From assembly GCF_020832045.1 (NCBI RefSeq), contig NZ_JAFIFK010000028.1:1-60286 (forward strand): a DNA stretch of 60,286 nt, read 5' to 3'. The notes under the pieces are model-generated. The model was not told the DNA's origin, did no database searches, and saw nothing but the letters and a program-made list of their open reading frames with translations. Both the position numbers and the translations under genes were made by a program. Source of the DNA: Halomonas sp. GTDB taxonomy: Bacteria > Pseudomonadota > Gammaproteobacteria > Pseudomonadales > Halomonadaceae. Positions 1 to 11,000 of this stretch are shown piece after piece (positions within the stretch are counted from its first letter, which is position 1; each line of letters opens with the position of its first letter).

Positions 1-727
1 GGGGGGGGTAACGTGGCGGGTGTCCGGCCACCACGCGGATCGGGGGCATGGGGTCGGTGGCCTGGGCCGGGTCGGGCCGGCGCAACTCGGCGAGAAAGGC
101 GTCATCGAGCATCACATTGCTGGTGCCGGCGGCCAGGGCCGGCTCTCCGGCGCCGGAAAGATTCTGCATGCGCATCAGGATACAGCCCAGGGTGCGTGCG
201 GAACCCACGCCGCCGAAGGCGCTGGCATGCATGTCGAGCTGCTCGGCCAGCGCTGCGGGAGCGGCGGTATCACCGCTTCCCACCAATATGGTGCGTGCAT
301 TGAGGGCATGGGCCAACTGAGCATTGAGCTGGGTGGCATAGGTTCCATGGGCAGTGGGCACCACGCCCTCCACCACGATCAGATCTGGCGACGTACCGTC
401 CTGGCTACTTACTGCTTCATCGAACAGTTCGATGACCTGCTCCATCAGCACGTCGATGCGATCCTGGCGCAGCAGACGTTCCATGTCGGCCTGACCGATG
501 GGTGGCGGCGGGCGCAACCCGAGCGTGCTGCTCACCAGCGCGGTGGAACGATCGGGGCCGGGGCCGTTGAGTTCGTCCTGGCGGAAGGGCTTGAGGAAAC
601 CGGTCTTGAGACCAATGGTATCGAGCGCCTGCATCAAGCCCAGGCTGGCCGAGGTCAGGCCGACCCCGACGCCGGTGGGTACCATCAGCAGAACCTGGAC
701 CTGTGGACGAACGTCGTGCGGAGTCAT
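1..727 (-). CDS. pta: Phosphate acetyltransferase, long form (3' end missing)
   Basis: Interconverts acetyl-CoA and acetyl phosphate in the cytosol, feeding the acetate kinase gene just upstream. The visible 242 residues are the N-terminal BioD-like P-loop domain of long-form Pta: the protein opens [19 protein letters not shown], and a conserved stretch [15 protein letters not shown] follows, as in Pta enzymes that begin with an ATPase-like regulatory domain. The catalytic PTA_PTB domain lies beyond the window edge. The ATG overlaps the ackA stop as ATGA, so the two are translationally coupled. A run of eight G sits at the very edge and may be a contig-end artefact. Confidence 0.88.
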   Translation of the reverse strand, partial: MTPHDVRPQVQVLLMVPTGVGVGLTSASLGLMQALDTIGLKTGFLKPFRQDELNGPGPDRSTALVSSTLGLRPPPPIGQADMERLLRQDRIDVLMEQVIELFDEAVSSQDGTSPDLIVVEGVVPTAHGTYATQLNAQLAHALNARTILVGSGDTAAPAALAEQLDMHASAFGGVGSARTLGCILMRMQNLSGAGEPALAAGTSNVMLDDAFLAELRRPDPAQATDPMPPIRVVAGHPPRYPP

Positions 728-1902
728 GCAGTAGCCTCTTCCAGTCGCTGGCGGGTTTCGGTGGCGATCTGGCCCTCTTCGTCGGTGGGAATGACCCACA
801 GCTGACGGCCGCCGGCATCGATACGGCCTTCACGACCACGTATGGTTTCGCTGTTGATAGTGCGATTCAGCTCAAAGCCGAAATGCGGCAGCAAGGCCGT
901 TACCCGCTCGCGTATCGGTGCGGAGTTCTCACCGATGCCGCCGGTGAAGACCAGGCCGTCCAGGCGGGGTAGAGCACAGCTGAGCGCTGCCAGCGACTTG
1001 GCGATGCGATAGCAGAACACTTCGATGGCGAGTCTGGCTCCTTCATGCCCTGCTTCGGCGGAAGTTTCCAGCTCGCGCATGTCGTTGGTCAGTCCGGACA
1101 GCCCCAATAGGCCGCTATCACGATTCAGGACTTCGTCGATGCGTTCGAGGCTCCATGACAGCTGACGTGAAAGGTGCGCGTGCAAGCCCGGGTCGACGTC
1201 ACCACTGCGGGTGCCCATGGCCACGCCTTCCAAGGGAGTCAGTCCCATACTGGTATCCAGGCTCTGACCTTCCCATACCGCGCAGGTGGAGCAACCATTG
1301 CCCAGATGAGCGGTGAGCCAACCGCCACCGGCCAGGCCGCTCAACACCGCGGCGCGGCGGCTGACATAGGCATGGCTGGTACCGTGAAAGCCATAGCGTC
1401 GAATGCCATGATCGCGATAGAGCGCTTCAGGGAGCGCGTAGCGGTAGGCCCGTGGTGGCAGGCTTTGATGAAAGGCGGTATCGAACACGGCTACCTGGGG
1501 CAGGTCGGGAAACAGACGCCGGGTGGCGGCCACGCCCGCCAGATTGGCGGGGTTGTGCAGCGGCGCCAGAGCAGCCGTCTGCTCAATAGCGGCTACCACA
1601 TCGTCGTCGATCAACGCGGCGCGGGTGAAGTGCTCGCCGCCGTGCACGATGCGATGGCCCACTGCCGCCGGCAGACGCCCCTCGAGGCGTTCGAATATGG
1701 CTTCCAGCGCGCGAGCATGGTCGGCATCCACCAGAGTCTGTTCGAACGGCTCGCCGTTGCTGTCGGTTCCCTTCAGGCGGGCTTCGCCGCTGCCCAGCCG
1801 CTCGGCAAGCCCCGACAAACGCGGGCCAGCCGGATCCTTGGGTACGAGAGCGTACTTGATCGATGAGGAACCGCAGTTGATGACCAGTACCGAAGTCTCC
1901 AT
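724..1902 (-). CDS. ackA: Acetate kinase
   Basis: Phosphorylates acetate with ATP or runs in reverse to make ATP from acetyl phosphate; it works with Pta as the reversible acetate pathway. The 392-residue product has the ASKHA-fold start [15 protein letters not shown], the conserved HRIVHGGE, the segment [10 protein letters not shown] and the TGGIGENS signature near the C-terminus, and its length is normal for the family. I place the start at the ATG before [10 protein letters not shown] because AGGAG lies at good distance, rather than at an ATG eleven codons earlier. It is first in an ackA-pta unit and transcribed away from the EamA gene; a palindrome sits between the two starts. Confidence 0.95.
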   Translation of the reverse strand: METSVLVINCGSSSIKYALVPKDPAGPRLSGLAERLGSGEARLKGTDSNGEPFEQTLVDADHARALEAIFERLEGRLPAAVGHRIVHGGEHFTRAALIDDDVVAAIEQTAALAPLHNPANLAGVAATRRLFPDLPQVAVFDTAFHQSLPPRAYRYALPEALYRDHGIRRYGFHGTSHAYVSRRAAVLSGLAGGGWLTAHLGNGCSTCAVWEGQSLDTSMGLTPLEGVAMGTRSGDVDPGLHAHLSRQLSWSLERIDEVLNRDSGLLGLSGLTNDMRELETSAEAGHEGARLAIEVFCYRIAKSLAALSCALPRLDGLVFTGGIGENSAPIRERVTALLPHFGFELNRTINSETIRGREGRIDAGGRQLWVIPTDEEGQIATETRQRLEEATA

Positions 1903-1933
1903 CCGTTCTCCTGTGGCAGGCTGTAGGGGCAGC

Positions 1934-1956
1934 ATAGACGTAAGACCTTAGTCTAT
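1934..1956. promoter_or_regulatory. Palindromic operator candidate between ackA and the EamA gene
   Basis: Arms ATAGAC and GTCTAT flank inner arms TAAG and CTTA around a 2-base centre, with one extra G in the left half. It lies in the 139-bp divergent intergenic region, 32 bp upstream of the ackA start. Size and symmetry suit a dimeric repressor such as a GntR or MarR type, but no regulator gene is adjacent, so the binding protein is unknown. Confidence 0.45.
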
Positions 1957-2041
1957 CATGCTCGGTCGTGCAGACCTGTGGTTATGTCATGTTCAGCGAT
2001 GTTTGGTCATGCTATACGATCAGTTCCTTCGGACATTAGGC

Positions 2042-2965
2042 ATGCCATCGACATCGTTACAAAACAACGCTCTACTTCCTCGCCATATTGCCATTGCGCT
2101 ACTGGCTGCCGTCGCGACGCTGTTCGCCAGCAATCATGTAGCGGCACGTCTGGCTTTCGACGAAGGGACCGGGGTTTTGTTAGCCGTGTTGGTGCGTTCA
2201 GCTACGGCGCTGGCGGTGCTTGTGGCGCTACTCGTATGGCAGCGAAAAACGCTGCGCTTCCCTCCCGGAGCCGGGCGCTGGCAATTGCTGGCCGGCCTGA
2301 TGGTGGCCATTCAGAGCCTGTGTCTCTACTCGGCGGTGGCGCGCATCCCCGTGGTAGTGGCGCTGCTGCTGATGAATACCTTTCCCATCCAGTTGGCGCT
2401 GCTCACCTGGGCGCTGGGCGGGCCGCGCCCGACGCTGCGTGCCGCGCTGATCATGGCAGTGATCCTGGCGGGTCTCGTGGTAGTGCTGGACGTTCCCGCC
2501 TGGCTGACATCTCCCGAGGCGCTTGGTCCCGATTGGCTGCCGGGTATTGCCTTCGGCCTGGGTGCGGCGGCGGCCTTTTCCGTCGCTCTGTGGACCACCG
2601 AGCGGCATCTGGCAGCGGTGGGCAGTACGCTACGCAGCCTGCTGACCATGCTCACGGTGCTGGTGCTGATGGTCGTTGCAGGCGCACTGCAGCTGGTGCC
2701 GGGTGGTATGGCGCTGCCGGCAAGCCCGGTGGGCTGGGGAGCGCTGGCGGCACTGGCGCTGTTCTACAGCGTGGCTTTCTCGGTGCTGTTCATCAGCGTG
2801 CCGCGGCTGGAGATGGCGCGCAATGCGCCGGTGATGAATGTCGAGCCGGTCGCCTCGCTGCTGCTGGGCTATCTGGTGCTTGGGCAGCTGCTGTCGGGTA
2901 TTCAGCTGATTGGCGGGGCGATCGTGCTTGGGGGTATCGTCGCGCTCAGCCTTTCGCCGCGCTGA
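2042..2965 (+). CDS. EamA/DMT-family transporter
   Basis: A ten-helix inner-membrane protein of the drug/metabolite transporter superfamily, made of two EamA repeats; substrate not predictable. The 307-residue product is almost entirely hydrophobic helices, starting AIALLAAVATLFASNHVAARL, with the second repeat ending in the typical NVEPVASLLLGYLVLGQLLS, which matches the E-P and G-E-like region of EamA proteins. The start at MPSTSLQNN is chosen because it puts a short cytosolic tail before helix 1; upstream ATGs would add an atypical Cys/His stretch. Ribosome-binding site is weak. It is divergent from ackA and may share the palindrome between them. Confidence 0.8.
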   Translation: MPSTSLQNNALLPRHIAIALLAAVATLFASNHVAARLAFDEGTGVLLAVLVRSATALAVLVALLVWQRKTLRFPPGAGRWQLLAGLMVAIQSLCLYSAVARIPVVVALLLMNTFPIQLALLTWALGGPRPTLRAALIMAVILAGLVVVLDVPAWLTSPEALGPDWLPGIAFGLGAAAAFSVALWTTERHLAAVGSTLRSLLTMLTVLVLMVVAGALQLVPGGMALPASPVGWGALAALALFYSVAFSVLFISVPRLEMARNAPVMNVEPVASLLLGYLVLGQLLSGIQLIGGAIVLGGIVALSLSPR

Positions 2966-3091
2966 GTTGGACTAGGCGGGTATTTACAACTCGATACCTT
3001 ATCCCGGTGCCAATGGCTTGCAGAGAAAAATCCTGTGTACCACACTGAGGGCCGGTGTATGGAAACACTGTTTCTTAATGGAGGTGCAGAC

Positions 3092-3721
3092 ATGAAACTG
3101 CTAGCCGTTCCCGCTGCCGTCGTGATGGTCGGTGCATTCGCTTCCTCGGCCCAGGCACAACAGGCTCAACCGCAGACTCAAGGTCAGGTTCAACCTCAGG
3201 CTCAGACCCAGGGGCAGGCCCAGCAGGGTACCCAGGCTCAAGCGCAGCAGCGCTCTCAGGCTCAGGCGCAGCCACGTACCCAGCATCAGGGTCAGATGCC
3301 TATGTATCCACAGGGCTATATCGGCGCCGATGCCATGTTCTGGGATCTCAGCAACGACGCCGGGCCTTCAGGCGATTCCGCCGGTCTGCGCCTGCGCGGC
3401 GGCGCCCAGTTCAATGAATTCTTCGGTGTGGAAGCCCACCTGGGTACCGGCGGCTCTGATGGCCCGGTCGAGCTGGACCATCTCATCGGTGTCTACGGTA
3501 AGGGTATCGTGCCGCTGTCGCAGGAGTTCCGTCTCTACGGTCTGGCAGGTATTACCGAAGTCGACTTCGATGTTGATCGCCAAGACGGTATTTCCTACGG
3601 TGCGGGCGCCGAGTTCGACATCGCGCCCAACTTCTCCGTTGGCGCCGACTACATGCGCTACCTGGATCGCTCCGACCACACCTTCGATGCGGCAAGCGTC
3701 GGTTTGCGCTATCGCTTCTAA
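3092..3721 (+). CDS. Small outer-membrane beta-barrel protein with Gln-rich linker
   Basis: Likely an outer-membrane beta-barrel of the OmpA-like/porin-like small family; exact role unknown. The 209-residue product has a clear signal peptide (MKLLAVPAAVVMVGAFASSAQA), then about 45 residues of QAQ/QTQ-type low complexity, then a barrel-like domain with alternating strands (YIGADAMFWDLS, GLRLRGGAQFNEFFGVEAHLG, VSVGADYMRYL) ending in aromatic F after Arg, the usual C-terminal barrel signature (LRYRF). GGAGG seven bases upstream fixes the start. A strong terminator follows. The Gln repeat is encoded by mixed CAG/CAA codons, so it is a protein-level repeat rather than a simple microsatellite. Confidence 0.7.
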   Translation: MKLLAVPAAVVMVGAFASSAQAQQAQPQTQGQVQPQAQTQGQAQQGTQAQAQQRSQAQAQPRTQHQGQMPMYPQGYIGADAMFWDLSNDAGPSGDSAGLRLRGGAQFNEFFGVEAHLGTGGSDGPVELDHLIGVYGKGIVPLSQEFRLYGLAGITEVDFDVDRQDGISYGAGAEFDIAPNFSVGADYMRYLDRSDHTFDAASVGLRYRF

Positions 3722-3749
3722 CGCCGACTCAGTTCACCGCAGCGATCGA

Positions 3750-3787
3750 GAAGCGTCCCCGGCCTGGCGGGGGACGCTTCGTCTTGT
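3750..3787 (+). terminator. Rho-independent terminator of the barrel-protein gene
   Basis: Eleven-base-pair perfect stem (GAAGCGTCCCC with GGGGACGCTTC) and 9-base loop, followed by GTCTTGT. It begins 29 bases after the stop codon. Confidence 0.75.
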
Positions 3788-3799
3788 CTGGTGACCATG

Positions 3800-5050
3800 T
3801 CAGGCTCCGGGCCATTTTCCTTGTTCCTTCCAACTGGCCAGCAGTGCGGGCAGATGCTTGAGCTCCGCACTCTCCACGACCTCAACCTGATAGCCCTGCA
3901 GACGTTGAAGCTCGGTTAGCCGCTGGCTGGCCTTGTCGAACTCGCCGCAGGCAAGCAGCACGCGTGAAGCATGCAGGCCGGCGGAGTGAGCGAGTATCTC
4001 ATGCAGCCGATTCAGACCCTGCTCGATGCAGGCTTCGGCACCCGGGCGGGCGATGAGCCACTCCACGAACAGCAACTGATTGCACTCGACCGCCAGGCAA
4101 TCGGATACCACGGGCTCGGCATTGTGCTGCACGCTGAGATCGAGAACATGGGCCCCGCTGCACATATGGGTGAGCCCTGCCTCCTGGGCACTGAGCCAGG
4201 TGAACTCCGTCAGCCAGCCGCCACCCAGGTAAAGTGCGCTTTCCAGATCATCGATGATGATTTTCGTAGGGGCGTCGCTCGACCACTTCAGCAGCTGAGC
4301 ATCATCGAGGGCGTTCAATGCGTCGGTGGCAGGAAAGCCCGGCGTTGCCAGCAGATGCTGGCATTCACCGCCTTGGCGCAGGCGAGCCTTCGAGCGCGGG
4401 TCGGGTGGCGCCAGCACCCCATCGCTGCCGTGCACGATATCGTGAAGCTCACCGAGCAGGCCTGCCAGCCGGTCGGCATGATGAGCGAGGTAAGTCGTGA
4501 GGCACTTGCGCCGCTGGCTCTTCTCACGCCAAGGCGCATTGTCGGAGAGGGCGCGAACCCGCTTGCGGCCATTGGCCTGCAGGTAGCGGTCGACATTCAG
4601 CACCGGTTCGATGGCAGTCGTCTCGGGGGGCATGTCTGGGCTGTCGCTGGCCAGGCGGTACAGCAAACCTGTCTGAGCATCGGCATAAAGCCAGTCGGCC
4701 GAGCAACGCTGCATGGCCTGATGAAACAGCAGAGCCGTGAGCGTCGTGCAGCCTCCCGTATCCAACGTTACCGAGAGGTGCGGCTCATCGAACTGCTGGC
4801 GATACAGTTCGTCGGCCAGCGTATTGGCATATTCGGCGCAGAGCTGCGGATTCTCCGAGGCAAAGCCCGGTTTGACGTCGACCTGCGTTGTGGCGGGCAA
4901 TTCATGGCGCAACAGTATCGCCAGACGTTCGGCGGCCTGTGGCGCTGCCTGACAAGGTACCAGCACGACTCGCTGGGGACGCAGCTGAAGGATGGGAATC
5001 AGACTTATCTCGGGGCGCTCGGTCACCAGCGCGACGTGCAGGTGTGGCAT
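3800..5050 (-). CDS. Orphan Card1/DUF1887-like CARF protein with degenerate nuclease motif
   Basis: Resembles Card1/Can2-type proteins, in which an N-terminal CARF domain binds cyclic oligoadenylate made by type III CRISPR systems and a C-terminal PD-(D/E)xK domain cuts nucleic acid. In this 416-residue protein the Rossmann-like N-terminus (HVALVTERPEISLIPILQL) and the ligand-loop motif DTGGCTTLTALLF (residues 97-109, compare N-x-TGGTK in CARF proteins) are visible. The C-terminal part has GGGWLTEF (277-284), VVSD (314-317) and LLFVEW (326-331) where active relatives have ND and ECK; the lysine is replaced by leucine (E330-W-L332). No CRISPR array or cas gene is in the window. The gene stands alone between two terminators. 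Family assignment is by motif reading only. Confidence 0.6.
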   Translation of the reverse strand: MPHLHVALVTERPEISLIPILQLRPQRVVLVPCQAAPQAAERLAILLRHELPATTQVDVKPGFASENPQLCAEYANTLADELYRQQFDEPHLSVTLDTGGCTTLTALLFHQAMQRCSADWLYADAQTGLLYRLASDSPDMPPETTAIEPVLNVDRYLQANGRKRVRALSDNAPWREKSQRRKCLTTYLAHHADRLAGLLGELHDIVHGSDGVLAPPDPRSKARLRQGGECQHLLATPGFPATDALNALDDAQLLKWSSDAPTKIIIDDLESALYLGGGWLTEFTWLSAQEAGLTHMCSGAHVLDLSVQHNAEPVVSDCLAVECNQLLFVEWLIARPGAEACIEQGLNRLHEILAHSAGLHASRVLLACGEFDKASQRLTELQRLQGYQVEVVESAELKHLPALLASWKEQGKWPGA

Positions 5051-5123
5051 GGGCTCGCTCTCTCCGCGCTTTTCTTGGCAGATTTCTACAGGCTACATCT
5101 CAGTGTTCCTTGATGTCTCCCAC

Positions 5124-5164
5124 GTGAGCAAAAAAACGCCGGCGCTTGGCCGGCGTTTCGCTCA
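5124..5164 (-). terminator. Terminator downstream of thiC
   Basis: On the minus strand a nine-pair stem (AACGCCGGC/GCCGGCGTT, loop of 5) is followed by a run of T. Outer arms GTGAGC and GCTCAC extend the hairpin around the T-run, so it could also act on transcripts from the other side. Confidence 0.85.
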
Positions 5165-5174
5165 CTAGTCTGGC

Positions 5175-7103
<1,929 letters not shown>

Positions 7104-7772
7104 TCAGAGGCTGCGATCGAGCCCCATCTGCCAGAAATCGATTTCGAGCCGAGTGGCGTCGCGGAACACCTCGACGAGTTCCTTGAAGCGTGCCGGGGTG
7201 ACATCGGCCAGGCGCGCATCGAGCCACTCGAGCTCGGCGTGCATGGCACCCTGGAACTCCTCGCCTTCGTACATGGCGATCCAGGCGTCATAGGGGTTGC
7301 TGTCGCCGCGTACGGTCGTGCTCTGGGCGTTGAGCCAGTTGGCGATCTCGCCGTAGCCGACCAGACAGGGGGCCAGTGCCACGTGCAGGTCGAGCAGGTC
7401 GCCGCGGTTGCCGGTATCGAGTACGTAACGGGTATAGGCCATGGTGGCCCGGGCCTCGGGCAGCGCTGCCAGCTCCGCCTCGGAGATCCCCCACTCGCGG
7501 CAGTAACCCACGTGCAGGCCCAGCTCCACGTCGACGATGGCCTTGAGCCCTTCATGGGCCTGGCGCAGGTCGGCCAGGGTGCGGCTCTTGTAGGCGGCCA
7601 GTGCGTAGGCGCGGGCGAAGTGGATCAGGAACAGGTAGTCCTGCTGCAGGTAGTGGCGAAAGGCACTTTCGGCGAGAGTGCCGTCACCCAGGCCGCGGAC
7701 GAAATCGTGCTTGATGTAGGCGCGCCAGTCGTCTTGGCAGGCGCGGCTCAGGTCGGTGAAGCGATAGCTCAT
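7104..7772 (-). CDS. tenA: Aminopyrimidine aminohydrolase / thiaminase II (TenA)
   Basis: Salvages degraded thiamine by hydrolysing aminomethyl-pyrimidine to the hydroxymethyl form that ThiC also makes. The 222-residue product has the TenA helical bundle pattern: YLQQDYLFLIHFARAYALAA near residue 45, the region APCLVGYGEIANWL holding the likely nucleophilic cysteine, and YEGEEFQ near the C-terminal catalytic glutamate. GGAGGC eight bases upstream sets the start at MSYRFTDL; an in-frame upstream extension is Pro-rich and is 5' leader. It is first gene after the TPP riboswitch and cotranscribed with thiC. Confidence 0.93.
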   Translation of the reverse strand: MSYRFTDLSRACQDDWRAYIKHDFVRGLGDGTLAESAFRHYLQQDYLFLIHFARAYALAAYKSRTLADLRQAHEGLKAIVDVELGLHVGYCREWGISEAELAALPEARATMAYTRYVLDTGNRGDLLDLHVALAPCLVGYGEIANWLNAQSTTVRGDSNPYDAWIAMYEGEEFQGAMHAELEWLDARLADVTPARFKELVEVFRDATRLEIDFWQMGLDRSL

Positions 7773-7867
7773 CTTGCCTCCGGGTGTGAACGGATCCGGA
7801 GTGTGAGCGGGAGGAAGGAAGGGGTGACCGGGGGCGGGCGACGGGAGGTTGCCGCGAGGGGCCACCG

Positions 7868-8000
7868 CTTGATCCCTACGCCGGTACGAGCCGGATCAGG
7901 TTCTACGGGCCCCGCCGTGACGACAGCTCATTCGAACGGCAGGTTCGAACCAAGCATGTCGTATAGCGATCTCAGCCGGTTCCACCGGCACCCCGTCAAG
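7868..8000 (-). promoter_or_regulatory. TPP riboswitch (THI element)
   Basis: Read on the minus strand it contains all core TPP motifs in order: closing arm CTTGA, GGGGTGCC, GGCTGAGA, then ACCTGATCCGG, CGGCGTAGGGA and the closing arm TCAAG. The variable P3 arm is unusually long and stable: ACGACA pairs with TGTCGT, with inner arms TTCGAA and TTCGAA. About 95 bases separate it from the tenA ATG. No strong intrinsic terminator is evident there, but CCTCC segments between the riboswitch and the ATG can pair with the tenA GGAGG, so translational control is the more likely output (inference). Confidence 0.95.
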
Positions 8001-8058
8001 CGTTGTGGGCCAGTCTAGCAGGTCGGCGGACGCTTTCCAGCCATCCGTATGCATTGGA

Positions 8059-11000
8059 TCATTCTTTCTGTACGTCCAACTGCTCGAACCACGCCAGGTT
8101 CTCGGGAAGGGCCAACTCGCTGGCCGGTTGTCCGCTGGCGTACCACTCCCGGGCGTTGCGCAGCTGCCAGCGGCGTCGATCGCCATCCACCTCTATTCCC
8201 AGACGAAGCGGCCCATAGCGGGCAAAGGCGCGACCCGCCAGGTGCGAATCGCGCAGGGCGAGGTTGGCCAGCAGCTCCAGGCGACCGCCAGCCTCGATGG
8301 CGAGGTTCTCCAGCCGCACGGTGTCGTCATTCAGCATGATCCGCGCCTCGCCGTGCACTTCGCCCAGGGTGAGCCTGTCGCGCAGCCAGCGGCGCTCGCG
8401 GGCGGCGTCGACGAGCAGGTTGGCCAGCAGGCCGCTGTCGCGCATGGCCAGCTCCAGCCGGGCATCGAGTTCGAGAGGCGTCTCCCAGCGCATGCGTCCC
8501 TCGGGTAGCGCGAGCCGTGCCCACCAACCATGGCTGAGGCTGCCGTTTTCATTCTCCAGGAGCACGTCGGTCAGGCTGAGCTGCGAGCCGGAGACGTCGA
8601 AGTCGAGGGTTTCCAGGTCGCCATGGGTGAGCAGGGCTTCCATGTGCAGGGCGCCTTCGAGGGTCTGTTCATGGAAGGCGAGGCGGGCATCCGCTGCATA
8701 CAGCTCCAGTTGGCCGCTGGCGCGCATACCCTCCAATTGCAGATGAGTTGCCAGCCGCGCCTGGCCGGAGAGCAGCGAAATGCCCCCGCCCTCCGGCAGG
8801 TAACCGTTCAGGGCGGCGAGGCTCGGTACCGCCACATGGGGCATGTCGATGTGGGTACTCAGCTCACGCAGCCCTTCGGGCAGGTCGAAGTGGTGGGCCC
8901 GGCTGCGTATCTCCAGCAGCCGGCCCTCGATCAGTGCGCCGTCTTCCGCCTGGCGGCGCAGGCCGAAGCGGGGCAAGAAGAGAGTCAGCTCAGCGCCGGG
9001 ATCGGTGACTTCCACCATGAGTGATCCGTCGCCAAAGGCTTCGTAGTGCAGGAAACGTGTGGCGAGACTGTCGGAGTGCACGTCCAGCCGACTGCCGGGC
9101 GTGGCTTTGCCCTCGGTGACGCGTACATCGGCACTCAACCGCCCGCCGCCCTGGATCGCCAGGCCGTGCTCTTCGGGCAGAAAGGCGTTGAGAAAGTCGA
9201 GCCGGTCAAGCAGGCCGTCCAGGCGTAGCGTACCTGACAGCGGCCTGCGTGGCGCCTCGCTGCCGGGCCAGTCGAAGCCGCCCTGAAGCCTGGCATGGCG
9301 GGCCACCAGTTGGGTACGCAGGGGCTCGGCGCCGTTGGTCGAGGCGTCGAGGGTCAGGCGGCTGCCGGAGAGGTCGAGGCGCTGGCTGGCAGGGTGGAGG
9401 TCACGTAGCTCGAGCGTCAGGTCCAGTTCCCCCTCGAACGCTTCCTGCAGCAGGCGGCCGCGGATGGCGTCCCCCGTCAGGGTGACCCGCCCCCTGGCAC
9501 GCTCTTCGTCGATCAGCAGTTGCCCGTTGCTGTCGGCCTGGCCGCCATGCAGCCGTAGCGGAGCCGTCTGGGGTAGGTAGGCATCGAGCGCGTTCACGTC
9601 GGGAATGCGCGCGCCGCGCCACTCGATTTCTGCGGTGGTGGGGCGTGTGTCCTGTTGAGTGGTGGCGGAGAGTGACAGGTACTCGGCCTGGAACAGCCGG
9701 AGACCATCTGCGAGGCGTACCAGATCCATCTCTTTGAAGACGAGTTCGACGCTCGCCTCGGGGGCGGGTTCGACGGGGCGCAAGCCAAGGCGCAGGTGGC
9801 CGTCGCCGCGCGCGCGAAAGCCGAGAAAGCGTGCGGCTAGCGCTTCCGAATGCACCTCCAGCTGGCTGCCTTCGAGTGGCTGGCCGTCGCGAATGCGCAG
9901 TGCCCCGGCGAGCCGACCGCCGCCCTCCAGGACTAGGCCGCGGCCGTCGAATAGCCCGGCGAGAAAAGGGTCGAGCATGCCGAGATTGGCGATGCGACCG
10001 TGCAAGGCCAGCTCGGCGGACCAGGGCGCCTTGCCGCCGAGCAGCCTGTCGTCGTCCATCTCGCTCCAGGCCAGTGGCGATTGGAAGCGGGCCGTGGGCA
10101 GTTCCAGGGAGGTGGTGAGCGCTTGCGCCTCACCCGGGGCGGCGGCCTCGAGATCGAAACGGGTGCCGGAAACGTCCACTGCGCCACGCTCGACGTCGAG
10201 TTCGACGATGGGCAGGTGCAGGCCGAGCCGACCGGTCAGCGGCTGTTCGCCAAGGCGCACGGATATGGCTTCACCGGCCAGATCGAAGCCGCCGGTGAGG
10301 CGCTCGGCGTCATAAACAAGTCCGCCCTGCAGTCGTGCCGAGCCGCCTTCCAGCGTCAGCGGCACGGGGGGCGGCAGGTAGCGCTCGAAGACGGCGATGT
10401 CGTAAGCCTCGACGTTCTGCCAGCGCAGCTCGGCCCGCTGCAGTTCGTTCGGCGCGGCGCGCAGGCTCAGCTTGGGTGTCTCCAGCACCAGCCGGAACCC
10501 TTCTCCGCCGAGCAGTGGCCGGGAAGAGGAGGCGAGGTTGGGCGGGGGCTCTGGCATCGTTTCGAACATCTCGATGTCGTCGAGTTCGAGGGCCAAGCGG
10601 GCGCTTTGTGCCACCTCGACCTCGATGGCCCCGGCGCCGTCGATCCGATAGAGTGCGCCCGCTTCCATCCAGTGGCGCTCGTCGAGCCTCACGCTCAGGT
10701 GAGGCGAGTCCAGGCGCAGACGGCTGCCCGGTTGCACGTCGCCGTGCTCGATGGCGATATTGCCGGTGAGGTCGCCGCTTCCGTCGATCTCGAGCCAGCC
10801 CAGCGCGGCGAGATAGGGGTTGAAGACGTCGTAAGCATCGCTGCGTCCGGCCAGGACGAGGCTGCCCGAGACGAAGCGTGCTGCCTCGGCGCCAGGATGC
10901 TCGGCTAGCCTCAGCGGCGCCAGGTTCAGGTTGGCCTCAAGCGCCACGCCTTTCACCAGCGATGTGTCGCCGTGCTGCACAGTGGCGCCTTGCAGCTGCA

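Noticed and set aside
1..8. Run of eight G at the window start
   Set aside because: Most likely a contig edge artefact; the pta frame reads through it without meaning.
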